Below the pieces are notes generated by a model. That model searched no databases, was not told the DNA's origin, and was given only the letters and a program-made list of their open reading frames with translations. A DNA stretch of 62,537 nt from Betaproteobacteria bacterium (GTDB lineage: Bacteria; Pseudomonadota; Gammaproteobacteria; Burkholderiales; Rhodocyclaceae), in contig JAGVUA010000152.1 in assembly GCA_019136545.1 (NCBI GenBank), positions 1 to 62,537 of the forward strand, read 5' to 3'. Shown in pieces: positions 1-8,346 of the stretch. Position 1 is the first letter of the stretch. Each line of letters begins with the position of its first letter. The translations under genes and the position numbers were made by a program.

Positions 1-249
1 GCCCCCGGCAACGCCTGCCCGTCCTTGCACGTCGCCACGGCGGTATTCTCCGCCGTCTGGCTCGACCGGCTGCTGCGCGAACTGGACGCCGGCTGGCCGA
101 TGCGCGCCATCAACTGGGGCTGGTTCGCGCTGATCGCCTGGTCGACCATGGCCGTCAAGCAGCACGTCGCGCTGGATGTGCTGGCCGGCTCCTTGCTGGG
201 CCTGGCCTTCGCGTTGCCTTCGTTGCGGCTGCGCCCGGCCAGCTTATGA
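1..249 (+). CDS. PAP2-family phosphatase, 3' part only (cut by window edge)
   Basis: Open from the first base in frame 1 to a TGA. The first residues read APGNACPSLHVATAVF, the PSLH block of PAP2/phosphatidic acid phosphatases. A later KQHVALDVLAG matches their last block, in which His and Asp are catalytic. Hydrophobic stretches around both blocks fit an integral membrane enzyme acting on lipid phosphates or undecaprenyl pyrophosphate. The N-terminal half is outside the window. It runs in the same direction as the ACP gene that follows 34 bases later, so it may belong to the same transcript. The substrate cannot be assigned. Confidence 0.75.
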   Translation, partial: APGNACPSLHVATAVFSAVWLDRLLRELDAGWPMRAINWGWFALIAWSTMAVKQHVALDVLAGSLLGLAFALPSLRLRPASL

Positions 250-283
250 TACGGGTCGGGAATGAAAGGCAATGGAGCAGGCA

Positions 284-523
284 ATGAGTTCGCTGAAGCA
301 GTTGCAGGATCTGATACAGGAAAAATACAAAATCGACCCCGCAACCCTGGACCCCGACGCATCGATGCTCGATCAAGGCGTCGACTCGCTGGCGCTGGCC
401 GAATTTCTGTTCGACATCGAGGATCACTTCGGCATCACGTTTCCCGATGCCCGCACCGACGTCAATTCGCTGGCGGGACTGGCCCGGATCATCGATGAAA
501 TCAAGGCAACGGAAACCTCCTGA
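284..523 (+). CDS. acyl carrier protein
   Basis: A 79-residue acidic protein with the phosphopantetheine attachment motif GVDSLALAE (Ser35), the expected size and the helical character of an ACP. I chose ATG 284 because a GGAG lies 7 bases upstream; ATG 272 is in frame, but its purine-rich stretch sits too close. It would carry acyl chains for the ketosynthase that follows directly. A second ACP lies at 19664-19942, so this may be the second carrier of the same aryl-polyene-like pathway (inference), since known aryl polyene systems use two ACPs. Confidence 0.85.
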   Translation: MSSLKQLQDLIQEKYKIDPATLDPDASMLDQGVDSLALAEFLFDIEDHFGITFPDARTDVNSLAGLARIIDEIKATETS

Positions 524-550
524 TCGGCGGCTGCCCGGGATCTCGCCACC

Positions 551-1762
551 ATGGTAGCGGTCACCGGCATCGGCGTCGTTTCACCGCATGGCGACCATCA
601 TGAGGCGATGTTCGCGGCCTTGACGCGCGGCGAATCGGCGATTCACGAATTCACCAGCGACATGCCCAACGCCAAGCCGGCGGCCGTGGCATCCGCCGCG
701 TTTCAGGCATCGGACTGGTTCACGCCCTTGCAGCTGGCCGGCGTGGATCGCGTCAGCCAGATCGCCGTCGCCGCCGCTGCCCAGGCCATGACCGATGCCG
801 GCGCCACCGGTGTGTACGAACCTGCCCGCATCGGCATCTACGTCGGCTGCGGCATGGGCGGCGGCACCTCGCTCGAGGCGGGTTATGCCTCCGGACTGCG
901 CAGCGGCCGCGTGCCGCCCTTGACCATCCCGGCCTTCATGCCCAACGCCCCGGCGTCGCACATCGCCATGCGCCTGCAGGCCACCGGGCCGGTGCTGACC
1001 TATTCGGTCGCCTGCGCCTCGTCGGCCGTCGCGCTCGGCGAGGCCGCCAAGGCCATCCGCCACGGCGAGGTGGACCTGGCCATCGCCGGCGGCAGCGAAG
1101 CCGTACTGGTACCCGGCGTCGTCAAGGCCTGGCAGGCGATGCAGACCCTGTCGATATTCGAGCCCGGGCAGGCCGCCTCGTCCTGCCGCCCTTTCGCGGC
1201 CGAGCGCAGCGGCTTCGCGCTCGGCGAAGGCGCCGCCTTCCTGATGCTCGAATCGACCGAACGCGCCCGGGCGCGCGGCGCGCGCCGCTATGCCGAGCTG
1301 GCCGGCTGGGGGCTGAGCTGCGATGCCACGCATCTGACCAAGCCCGATGCCGCCGGCCAGCAGGCGGCGATCCGCAATGCCCTGGCCGTGGCCGGCCTGT
1401 CGGCGCGCGACATCGGTTACTGCAACGCCCACGGCACCGCCACCCGGATCGGCGATCTCGTCGAGAGCGAGGCGTTGCACGCGCTTTGGGGCGATTCGAT
1501 CGACGCCTTGCGCGTCAGTTCCACCAAATCCATGCACGGCCACCTGCTGGGCGCCGCCGGCGCGCTGGAAGCGGTCGTCACCGTGCTGGCGCTGCATCAT
1601 CGCCAATTGCCGCCCAACGCCTTTTGCGCAACTCCCGACCCCGCCTGCCGCCTCAACCTGGTGCGGGAAGCCGGCGCCGCCGCCCCGGACCTGAACGCGG
1701 CCATCAGCAACTCCTTCGCCTTCGGCGGCACCAACGCCGTGCTGGTCTTCCAGCGCGCATGA
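551..1762 (+). CDS. beta-ketoacyl-ACP synthase (FabF/KAS II type)
   Basis: A 403-residue condensing enzyme of normal length with the full Cys-His-His set: Cys155 in SVACASSAV, His294 in NAHGTAT, Lys326 and His331 in STKSMHGHLLGAAG, and the glycine-rich FGGTNAVLVF end. It should elongate acyl-ACP by decarboxylative Claisen condensation with malonyl-ACP. It sits 27 bases after an ACP gene, and its stop overlaps the start of the DUF1615 lipoprotein gene (ATGA), so the two are translationally coupled. It could be a housekeeping FabF, but the neighbourhood points to a specialised pathway. Confidence 0.9.
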   Translation: MVAVTGIGVVSPHGDHHEAMFAALTRGESAIHEFTSDMPNAKPAAVASAAFQASDWFTPLQLAGVDRVSQIAVAAAAQAMTDAGATGVYEPARIGIYVGCGMGGGTSLEAGYASGLRSGRVPPLTIPAFMPNAPASHIAMRLQATGPVLTYSVACASSAVALGEAAKAIRHGEVDLAIAGGSEAVLVPGVVKAWQAMQTLSIFEPGQAASSCRPFAAERSGFALGEGAAFLMLESTERARARGARRYAELAGWGLSCDATHLTKPDAAGQQAAIRNALAVAGLSARDIGYCNAHGTATRIGDLVESEALHALWGDSIDALRVSSTKSMHGHLLGAAGALEAVVTVLALHHRQLPPNAFCATPDPACRLNLVREAGAAAPDLNAAISNSFAFGGTNAVLVFQRA

Positions 1763-2937
1763 CGCCGCTGCCGCGCTGGCCGGCGCTGCTGCTGTCGGTT
1801 TTCCTGGCCGCCTGCGCCAGCACGGAGATCGCCGGCCCGCAACTGCCGCCCGACATGACCAGGCGCGCCGACGGCGGCGTCGCCCGTCCGTGGTCCGCCG
1901 CGCTGGCGGAGCAGGACATCCGCGACCGCTTGGTCCGGCTGCTGCCGACCACCGTCAAGGACAAGGCCGGCTGGGCGCTCGATCTCTACATGGCTTTCGC
2001 CTACCTGAAGATTGCGCACGCCAGCGAAACCTATTGCGCAGTGATGGCCGTCACCGAGCAGGAATCGGGCTTTCAGGCCGACCCGGTGGTGCCCGGCCTG
2101 CCCGCCATCGTGCGCCGGGAATTCGACCGGCGCGCCGAGCAGTACGGCGTGCCGAAGCTGCTGATCTCGGGCGCGATGTCGGTGAAGTCGCCCGACGGCC
2201 GCAGTTACGACGAGCGGATCGACGCCCTCAAGACCGAGAAGCAGCTCAACGCGCTCTATGAAGACATGATCGGCGAGCTGCCGTTCGGCAAGCAACTGCT
2301 GGCCGACTACAACCCGGTGCACACGGCCGGCCCCATGCAGGTCAGCATTGCCTTCGCCCAGCAGCACGCCGAAGGCAAGCCCTACCCTTACCCGATCGTC
2401 CGCAAGCTGCGCGACGAAGTCTTCACGCGCCGCGGCGGGCTGTATTTCGGCGCCGCCATCCTGCTCGACTATCCCGCGCCGTACGACGATGTCGTCTATC
2501 GCTTTGCCGACTTCAACGCCGGCCGCTATGCCAGCCGCAACGCCGCGTTCCAGGCGGCGCTGGGCCGCGTCGCCGGCAAGGCGCTCAGCCTCGACGGCGA
2601 CCTGTTGCGCTATCAGGACGGCAAGCCCGCCGACACGCCAAGCCAGGTGGAAGCCGCGCTGCGCTCGCTGAGCGGCGCGCTGCGCATGAATGCCGACGAC
2701 ATCCGCCGCGACCTGCTGCTCGAAAAGAGCGCCGAATTCGGCCGCAGCGCGCTTTACCGCCGCGTCCTCGCCCTTGCCGACGAAGCCGCCGGCGACCCGG
2801 TGCCGCGCCAGGCCATGCCCGCGATCAATCTCAAGAGCCCCAAGATCACGCGCAAGCTCACCACCGAATGGTTCGCCCGCCGCGTCGACGAACGCTACCG
2901 CAAGTGCCTGGCGCGGGCCGATGGCGCCGCTTCCTGA
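1759..2937 (+). CDS. DUF1615-family lipoprotein
   Basis: 392 residues beginning with a short hydrophobic signal and the lipobox LAAC (Cys19), so a lipoprotein anchored in the periplasm. The following region with TEQESGF, HTAGPMQV and FADFNAGRYASRN resembles the lysozyme-like fold of lytic transglycosylases, where the Glu of ES would be catalytic. This matches what I recall of the DUF1615 family, for which I know of no proven function. The start overlaps the ketosynthase stop by four bases. Involvement in moving or anchoring the lipid product is only a guess from linkage. Confidence 0.75.
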   Translation: MTPLPRWPALLLSVFLAACASTEIAGPQLPPDMTRRADGGVARPWSAALAEQDIRDRLVRLLPTTVKDKAGWALDLYMAFAYLKIAHASETYCAVMAVTEQESGFQADPVVPGLPAIVRREFDRRAEQYGVPKLLISGAMSVKSPDGRSYDERIDALKTEKQLNALYEDMIGELPFGKQLLADYNPVHTAGPMQVSIAFAQQHAEGKPYPYPIVRKLRDEVFTRRGGLYFGAAILLDYPAPYDDVVYRFADFNAGRYASRNAAFQAALGRVAGKALSLDGDLLRYQDGKPADTPSQVEAALRSLSGALRMNADDIRRDLLLEKSAEFGRSALYRRVLALADEAAGDPVPRQAMPAINLKSPKITRKLTTEWFARRVDERYRKCLARADGAAS

Positions 2938-3141
2938 CCGGCCCGTTGCCGCCGCCGGCGTCCTCGGCATCGGCATCGGCATCGGTCCGCCGATCATCGT
3001 CGGCGCGTTAGTCTGGCGCTATCGACGCTGACGCGAATCGGCGTCCCGTGAAGACTGACTTTGCGGCGGGCGGGATCGGCCACAACCCGCCGGTCAGTAT
3101 GCCCTATCATTTTTCATCCCCTGTTGAAAAAGCAGGATGGC

Positions 3142-3345
3142 ATGATTGAAGCAATCCTTGAGCCAATTTTCTTATTCCTGATCGAGGCTCTTGTTAGGCT
3201 GCTCTATTGGCCTGGGTGGTTGATTCTCCGGATTGTTACGTTCGGTAGATATCCCCCAGGCCCATCGGAGTCCCATAACAAATACTTCGTCGCCGGCATT
3301 CCTCTTGTCGCAGCGAGTCTCGCCGTCGTCCTACTTTATTCTTAA
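3142..3345 (+). CDS. small membrane protein, unknown function
   Basis: 67 residues with two hydrophobic segments (about residues 4-28 and 47-66) separated by a short polar loop containing PPGPSESHN. The start ATG follows an AGGA at a suitable distance; an upstream in-frame TTG at 3061 would add 27 polar residues and looks worse. Codon use is visibly AT-richer than in the neighbours, which suggests acquisition. No family recognised. It converges on ychJ. Confidence 0.5.
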   Translation: MIEAILEPIFLFLIEALVRLLYWPGWLILRIVTFGRYPPGPSESHNKYFVAGIPLVAASLAVVLLYS

Positions 3346-3439
3346 CCCTGTTCCAAGATCCGTTTAGGGTCGGTATCAGCCGTCCGGCAGACTCCTGCCA
3401 GGATCCTCCGATCGGTCCTCCCGACGCGGCGACACCCGC

Positions 3440-3826
3440 TCACGACACGTCGCCATCGACATAGAACCAGCGCCCGTCCTCGCGCACGAAGCGGCTCACT
3501 TCGTGCAAGCGGTGGGCGCGGCCGTTGAGCTTGTAGCGGGCGACGAACTCGACGACGGCGTGGTCGGCATCCGTCTGCTCGTGGCGCTTCACTTCCAGCC
3601 CGAGCCACTTGGGCGGCGTTTCGCGCGCGAGGCCGAGCTCCGCCGGTCTTGTCGAAGGATGCCAGGTGGCCAGCAGATAATCCTCGCGCCGCAGCCCGTA
3701 GGCGCTGTAGCGCGAGCGCATCAGGGCTTCGGCGGTCGGTGCCGGGTCGCCATCGAGGTGGCGGCCGCAGCATGGCTCGAACGATTTTCCGCTGCCGCAG
3801 GGGCAGGGCGTGGTGGCGCGTCGCAT
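3440..3826 (-). CDS. ychJ: YchJ/UPF0225 family, SEC-C motif protein
   Basis: 128 residues. The N-terminus carries a SEC-C zinc-binding motif (CPCGSGKSFEPCCG), followed by the YchJ core with ALMRSRYSAY and ATWHPSTRP and an NTF2-like C-terminal half ending RFVREDGRWFYVDGD. Members are small cytoplasmic proteins with no established activity; SEC-C binds zinc and, in SecA, SecB or ribosomes. It is monocistronic and divergent from the methyltransferase gene to its right. Confidence 0.85.
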   Translation of the reverse strand: MRRATTPCPCGSGKSFEPCCGRHLDGDPAPTAEALMRSRYSAYGLRREDYLLATWHPSTRPAELGLARETPPKWLGLEVKRHEQTDADHAVVEFVARYKLNGRAHRLHEVSRFVREDGRWFYVDGDVS

Positions 3827-3869
3827 GCGCCGATGCTAGCAGAGCGGTCGGCGGATATACTCGCCGCCG

Positions 3870-4898
3870 ATGACCACGCCGACGTCCGACCCGCTGTTGC
3901 CCTTGCTGGCCGCTGCCTTTGCCGCCCGCGCCGATCTACTGGCAGACCTCCACGCCGAGCATACCGACGCCTATCGCCTGTTCCACGGCACCGTCGAGGG
4001 GCGGTCCGGCCTGACGGTCGACCGCTACGGCGATCTGCTGCTGGTGCAGAGCTTCCACCAGCCGCTGGCGCAGGAAGCCCTGGCCACGCTGGAGGGCTAC
4101 TACGCCGGCGTGCTGCCGGGGCTGACTTTGATCTACAACGATCGCAGCCGCGCCCACTCGCGCATCCTCAATGAGCTGCCGCCCGAGCGGCTCGCCGCCG
4201 CAACGCTGCCGCGCGAAGCGCATGAAATGGGCATCCGCTACCGCCTTCAGGCGCGCCACGAGGGCCAGGACCCCTGGCTGTTTCTCGACCTGCGCGCCGG
4301 CCGGCGCTACGTGATGCGGCACGCGCGCGACAAGTCGCTGCTCAACCTGTTCGCCTACACCTGCGGCGTCGGCATTGCCGCCGGCCGGGCCGGCGCGCGC
4401 TTCGTGATGAACGTCGATTTTTCCGAGAGCGCCCTTGCCGTCGGCCGCGCCAACGCCAAACTGAACGACTTGCCGTTCCGGCCGCGCTTCGTCAAGAGCG
4501 ACGCCTTCGCGGCGCTGCGCCAGCTGGCCGGCATCGGCCAGCCCGAGCGGGTGCGCGGCAAGCGCATGCCGCCGTTTCCCAAGCTCGACGCACAGATGTT
4601 CGACATGGTGTTCCTCGATCCGCCGCGCTACGCCAAAAGCCCGTTCGGCGTCGTCGACCTGGTCAACGACTATGCGGCGCTGTTCAAGCCGGCGCTGCTG
4701 TGCACCGCCGAGGGCGGCACGCTGATCTGCTGCAACAACGTCGCCGAGGTCGATCGCGACGCCTGGCTCGACCAGCTCCAGCGCAGCGCGCGCAAGGCCG
4801 GGCGCGCGATCCGCGATGTCGCGTGGATTCTCCCCGAGGCCGACTTTCCCAGCCCCGACGGCAGACCGCCGCTGAAGATGGCGGCGCTGGCGGTGTAG
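3870..4898 (+). CDS. class I SAM-dependent rRNA methyltransferase (RlmI/RlmK-like)
   Basis: 342 residues with SAM motif I NLFAYTCGVGIAA near residue 160 and motif IV DMVFLDPPRYAKS near 245, the signature of the RlmI/RlmL-type 23S rRNA base methyltransferases. The N-terminal PUA domain of E. coli RlmI is not evident, so the exact target base is uncertain. The stop codon abuts the start of the FAD dehydrogenase gene with no gap, implying one transcript. A copy of the GGCTGACTTT word lies inside it, coding for Leu-Thr-Leu with the uncommon codons ACT and TTG. Confidence 0.8.
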   Translation: MTTPTSDPLLPLLAAAFAARADLLADLHAEHTDAYRLFHGTVEGRSGLTVDRYGDLLLVQSFHQPLAQEALATLEGYYAGVLPGLTLIYNDRSRAHSRILNELPPERLAAATLPREAHEMGIRYRLQARHEGQDPWLFLDLRAGRRYVMRHARDKSLLNLFAYTCGVGIAAGRAGARFVMNVDFSESALAVGRANAKLNDLPFRPRFVKSDAFAALRQLAGIGQPERVRGKRMPPFPKLDAQMFDMVFLDPPRYAKSPFGVVDLVNDYAALFKPALLCTAEGGTLICCNNVAEVDRDAWLDQLQRSARKAGRAIRDVAWILPEADFPSPDGRPPLKMAALAV

Positions 4899-6539
4899 AT
4901 GCTGCGCCTCACCGACCTCAAGCTGCCGCTCGATCACGGCGACACGGACCTCAAGGCGGCCATCCTCACGCGGCTCGGCATCGCGCCGGCCGACCTCGTC
5001 GGCTACACGATCTTCCGGCGCGGCTACGATGCGCGCAAGCAATCGAACATCCATTTCATCTACACCGTCGACGTCGAACTCCGCCAAGCGTCGGCCGTGG
5101 CGGCACGCCTGCGCGACGATCTCCGCGTGCGGCCGACGCCCGACATGGCCTACCGCTACGTCGCGCAGGCACCGGCGGGATTCGCGAACCGCCCGGTAGT
5201 GATCGGCGCCGGCCCCTGCGGCCTGTTCGCGACGCTGATCCTGGCGCGGATGGGCTTCCGGCCGATCCTGCTCGAACGCGGCAAGGAAGTGCGCGAGCGG
5301 ACCCAGGACACCTGGGGCCTGTGGCGGCAGGGCAAGCTCGATCCCGAATCGAACGTGCAGTTCGGCGAGGGCGGCGCCGGCACGTTTTCCGACGGCAAGC
5401 TGCACAGCCAGATCAAGGACCCCGGCTTCCGGGGCCGCAAGGTGCTGGAGGAGTTCGTCGCCGCCGACGCGCCGCCCGAGATCCTCTACGTCAGCAAGCC
5501 GCACATCGGCACTTTCCGGCTGGTGCGCGTGGTCGAGAACCTGCGCGCGACGATCGAACGGCTGGGCGGCGCGATCCGCTTCCAGAGCCGCGTTGCGGAC
5601 TTGGCTATCGAACGCGACGCGACCGGCACGGGACAGGTGCGCGGCGTGGTGCTGGCCAGCGGCGAACGCATCGCCGCCGATCACGTGGTGCTGGCCATCG
5701 GCCACAGCGCGCGCGACACCTTCCGGCTGCTCCACGAGCGCGGCGTGCATCTCGAAGCCAAGCCGTTTTCCATCGGCGTGCGCGCCGAACATCCGCAGGC
5801 GCTGATCGACCGCGCCCGCCTCGGTGCCGCTGCCGGCCACCCGCTGCTCGGCGCGGCCGACTACAAGCTCGTGCACCACTGCGGCAACGGCCGCTCGGTG
5901 TACAGCTTCTGCATGTGCCCGGGCGGGCAGGTGGTGGCGGCGGCCTCGGAGCTCGGCGGCGTGGTGACCAACGGCATGAGCCAGTACTCGCGCGCCGAGC
6001 GCAACGCCAATGCGGCGCTGGTGGTCGACGTGTCGCCCGCGGATTTTCCGGGTGGCGCGGCGAACAACCCGCTGGCCGGCATCGCGTTCCAGCGCCGCTG
6101 GGAAGAAGCCGCGTTCAAGGCCGGGGGCGAAAGCTACGCAGCGCCGGCGCAGAAGATCGGCGATTTCCTCGCCGGCCGGCCATCGACCGAACTCGGCGCG
6201 GTGCGGCCGTCGTACACGCCGGGCATCCACCTCACCGATCTCGCCGCCTGCCTGCCGGACTACGTCGTCGCGGCGCTGCGCGAGGCCATTCCCGCCTTCG
6301 ACAAGCAGATCCACGGTTTTGCGATGGCCGACGCGCTGCTGACCGGCGTCGAGACGCGCACGTCCTCGCCCGTGCGCATCACGCGCGACCAGCAGCTGGA
6401 AAGCGTCAATACCCGCGGCCTCTATCCGGGCGGCGAGGGCGCTGGCTATGCTGGTGGCATTCTCTCGGCAGCCGTCGACGGCATCCGGCTGGCCGAAGCC
6501 GTGGCGCTCGACCTGACGTCGCGCCCGCCGCCGGCGTGA
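4899..6539 (+). CDS. NAD(P)/FAD-dependent dehydrogenase (COG2509 type)
   Basis: 546 residues. After a roughly 95-residue N-terminal domain comes the dinucleotide-binding motif VVIGAGPCGLFA (about residue 100), then ERGKEVRERT and the family-specific block FGEGGAGTFSDGKL. The C-terminus has the FAD-contacting GLYPGGEGAGYAGGI. This is the large FAD-dependent dehydrogenase family annotated COG2509; the substrate is unknown. The gene starts on the base after the methyltransferase stop and is convergent with the MOSC gene, with no spacer between the two stops. Confidence 0.85.
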   Translation: MLRLTDLKLPLDHGDTDLKAAILTRLGIAPADLVGYTIFRRGYDARKQSNIHFIYTVDVELRQASAVAARLRDDLRVRPTPDMAYRYVAQAPAGFANRPVVIGAGPCGLFATLILARMGFRPILLERGKEVRERTQDTWGLWRQGKLDPESNVQFGEGGAGTFSDGKLHSQIKDPGFRGRKVLEEFVAADAPPEILYVSKPHIGTFRLVRVVENLRATIERLGGAIRFQSRVADLAIERDATGTGQVRGVVLASGERIAADHVVLAIGHSARDTFRLLHERGVHLEAKPFSIGVRAEHPQALIDRARLGAAAGHPLLGAADYKLVHHCGNGRSVYSFCMCPGGQVVAAASELGGVVTNGMSQYSRAERNANAALVVDVSPADFPGGAANNPLAGIAFQRRWEEAAFKAGGESYAAPAQKIGDFLAGRPSTELGAVRPSYTPGIHLTDLAACLPDYVVAALREAIPAFDKQIHGFAMADALLTGVETRTSSPVRITRDQQLESVNTRGLYPGGEGAGYAGGILSAAVDGIRLAEAVALDLTSRPPPA

Positions 6540-7193
6540 CTAGAGATTGCGCAAGCGCTCGACGCGCTCCTTGAGCTTCGCCACCCAGCCGGCGGCCAAT
6601 CCGGGTACGGCGGCAACCGCAGCCAGGGCGTCGATATCGGGGCGATGTTCGCGCATCAAGTCCAGCAGGCGCGCCACCGGCACCGCCCCGGGCAGCCGCT
6701 CGACCAACTCGAACGGGCCGTCGGCCGCGACGCTGCCGGCTTCGACGACGCGGAAATACCAGCCGGTGATGCCTTCATCGGCGATCAACTTCGCCATGCC
6801 TTCGACGCCGTAACGGCCGTCGATCTTCCAGCAGGGCGAACGCGGCTGCGAAACCTGGATGCGCGCATCGCCGAGGCGAAAGACGTCGCCGATGCAGATA
6901 TTGGTTTCGTCCCAGCCGGGCACGGAGAGGTTCTCGCCGATCGAGCCGGGCACCAGCAGCGCCGCGGCCTCGGGGAACGCCCGCGCCAGCCGCGCGTAAT
7001 GGCCGACCGGGTACTGGTGGAGGGCTTTTTCCGGACCGCCGTGCACGCGCCGGTCGGCCTGGGCGTCGCCCGCCAGGCCTTCCTGGCCGAGCCAGACCGG
7101 CGACGGCACAGCGTGCTTGAAAATGCCGGTCGGCCGGTTCTCGGGAGGCAGCGGCCGGATGCCGCCCACGTACAAGCGCACGCGCGTGTTCAT
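6540..7193 (-). CDS. MOSC-domain protein (YiiM-like)
   Basis: 217 residues with the MOSC signature: ADRRVHGGPEKALHQY, GSIGENLS and Cys121 in PRSPCWKID. MOSC proteins transfer sulfur from, or bind, the molybdenum cofactor; YiiM types reduce N-hydroxylated compounds. The ATG overlaps the fabG stop by one base (TGATG), so it is the last gene of the left half of the polyene-like cluster, although no known aryl polyene pathway needs a MOSC protein. Confidence 0.85.
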   Translation of the reverse strand: MNTRVRLYVGGIRPLPPENRPTGIFKHAVPSPVWLGQEGLAGDAQADRRVHGGPEKALHQYPVGHYARLARAFPEAAALLVPGSIGENLSVPGWDETNICIGDVFRLGDARIQVSQPRSPCWKIDGRYGVEGMAKLIADEGITGWYFRVVEAGSVAADGPFELVERLPGAVPVARLLDLMREHRPDIDALAAVAAVPGLAAGWVAKLKERVERLRNL

Positions 7194-7912
7194 CAAATCA
7201 TCGCCCCGTTGATCGAGATCACCTGCCCGGAGAGGTAGCCGGCAGCTTCCGAGGCGAGGAAGCCGACCAGCTCCGCCACTTCTTCCGGCCGGCCGGCGCG
7301 CTGCATGGGGACGAGGCGCTTGATCGTCTCGGCGTCGAACACGCCCTCGATCATGCCGGTGTCGATGATGCCGGGCGCCACCGCGTTCACCGTCACGCCG
7401 CGGCTGGCCACTTCCAGCGCCAGCGCCTTGGTCGCCGCATGCAGCGCGCCCTTGGCGGCGGCGTAGTTGACCTGGCCGCGGTTGCCGACGATGCCGGCCA
7501 CCGAGCCGATGTTGACGATGCGGCCCCAGCGCGTGCGCAGCATCGGCAGCGTCAACGGCTGGGTGACGTTGTAGAAGCCGTTGAGCGAGACGTCGATGAC
7601 GCGCGCCCATTTCTCCTGCGACATGCCGGCGAACACGGCGTCGGCGTGGATGCCGGCGTTGTTCACCAGCACCTGGATGGCGCCGGCTTCCAGTTCCCTT
7701 TCCAGCGCGGCCTTGGTTGCCTCGGCATCGGTGACATCGAAGGCGAGGGCGCGCGCGACGCCGCCCGTGGCGCGGATCTCCGCCGCCACGGCCTCGGCGC
7801 GGTCGAGCTGGCTGTTGGCGTGCACCAGCACCTCGCAGCCCTGGGCCGCCAGCTTTCGGCAGATGGCAGCGCCGATGCCGCCGCTGCCGCCCGTCACCAG
7901 TGCGCGCTTCAT
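7193..7912 (-). CDS. 3-oxoacyl-ACP reductase (FabG-like SDR, ApeQ type)
   Basis: 239 residues, classical short-chain dehydrogenase: TGGSGGIG cofactor motif at the N-terminus, NNAG, and the catalytic set Asn111, Ser137, Tyr150 and Lys154 (NYAAAKG). It would reduce the beta-keto group after each condensation using NADPH. Start and stop both overlap neighbours (ATGA with the dehydratase, TGATG with the MOSC gene). The position next to a dehydratase and a chain-length-factor gene matches ApeQ of aryl polyene clusters. Confidence 0.9.
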   Translation of the reverse strand: MKRALVTGGSGGIGAAICRKLAAQGCEVLVHANSQLDRAEAVAAEIRATGGVARALAFDVTDAEATKAALERELEAGAIQVLVNNAGIHADAVFAGMSQEKWARVIDVSLNGFYNVTQPLTLPMLRTRWGRIVNIGSVAGIVGNRGQVNYAAAKGALHAATKALALEVASRGVTVNAVAPGIIDTGMIEGVFDAETIKRLVPMQRAGRPEEVAELVGFLASEAAGYLSGQVISINGAMI

Positions 7913-8346
7913 TTCAGTGCCTCCGCGTTCAGGATCACCGCCGCCCGGCCGGCGAGCAGCACCCGGCCGTCGCCGCGCAGTTCGAAGCGGTAGAGAATGT
8001 TGTGGTCGTCGCCGGACAGCCGCTCGGCCTCGATGTCGAGCTCGCCGGCGATGTCGTCGAGCTGGTCGACCTTGAACTCGACGCCGCGCACGCTGGCGAG
8101 GAAACCCTGGCGCGGCGGCGCGTCATCGCCGGCCATCAGCGCGCCATGCACGGCCATGGCCTGCGCCGCGTACTCGATGCCGCAGGCGGCGCCGAGCCGA
8201 CCGTCGGCACGCAGCGGATGGTCGGCGCGCCGGTGGCTGGCCGACGCGCAGCGGATGCGCGCCGGCGACCATTCGCGCACCGCGTCGAGCAGGCATATGT
8301 CGCCCTGATGTGGAATGTGCGCGGCGATCCAGGCGCGGTCTAGCAT
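7909..8346 (-). CDS. hot-dog 3-hydroxyacyl-ACP dehydratase (ApeP-like)
   Basis: 145 residues starting MLDRAWIAAHIPHQGDICLLD, the PH(R/Q)...LLD opening typical of FabA/FabZ-like hot-dog dehydratases, followed by the central helix GIEYAAQAMAVHGAL. It would remove water from the 3-hydroxyacyl chain. It overlaps the chain-length-factor gene upstream by 7 bases and fabG downstream by 4. Aryl polyene systems carry two such dehydratases; the second here is at 17522-17794. Assignment to ApeP rather than ApeI rests on gene order and size. Confidence 0.8.
   Translation of the reverse strand: MLDRAWIAAHIPHQGDICLLDAVREWSPARIRCASASHRRADHPLRADGRLGAACGIEYAAQAMAVHGALMAGDDAPPRQGFLASVRGVEFKVDQLDDIAGELDIEAERLSGDDHNILYRFELRGDGRVLLAGRAAVILNAEALK

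Noticed and set aside
2963-2982. GGCATC tandem repetition
   Set aside because: Only three units; low-complexity sequence with no sign of a real repeat array.
3384-3402. Small hairpin GGCAG-ACTC-CTGCC between the small membrane protein and ychJ
   Set aside because: A five-pair stem without a T-run; too weak to call a terminator.
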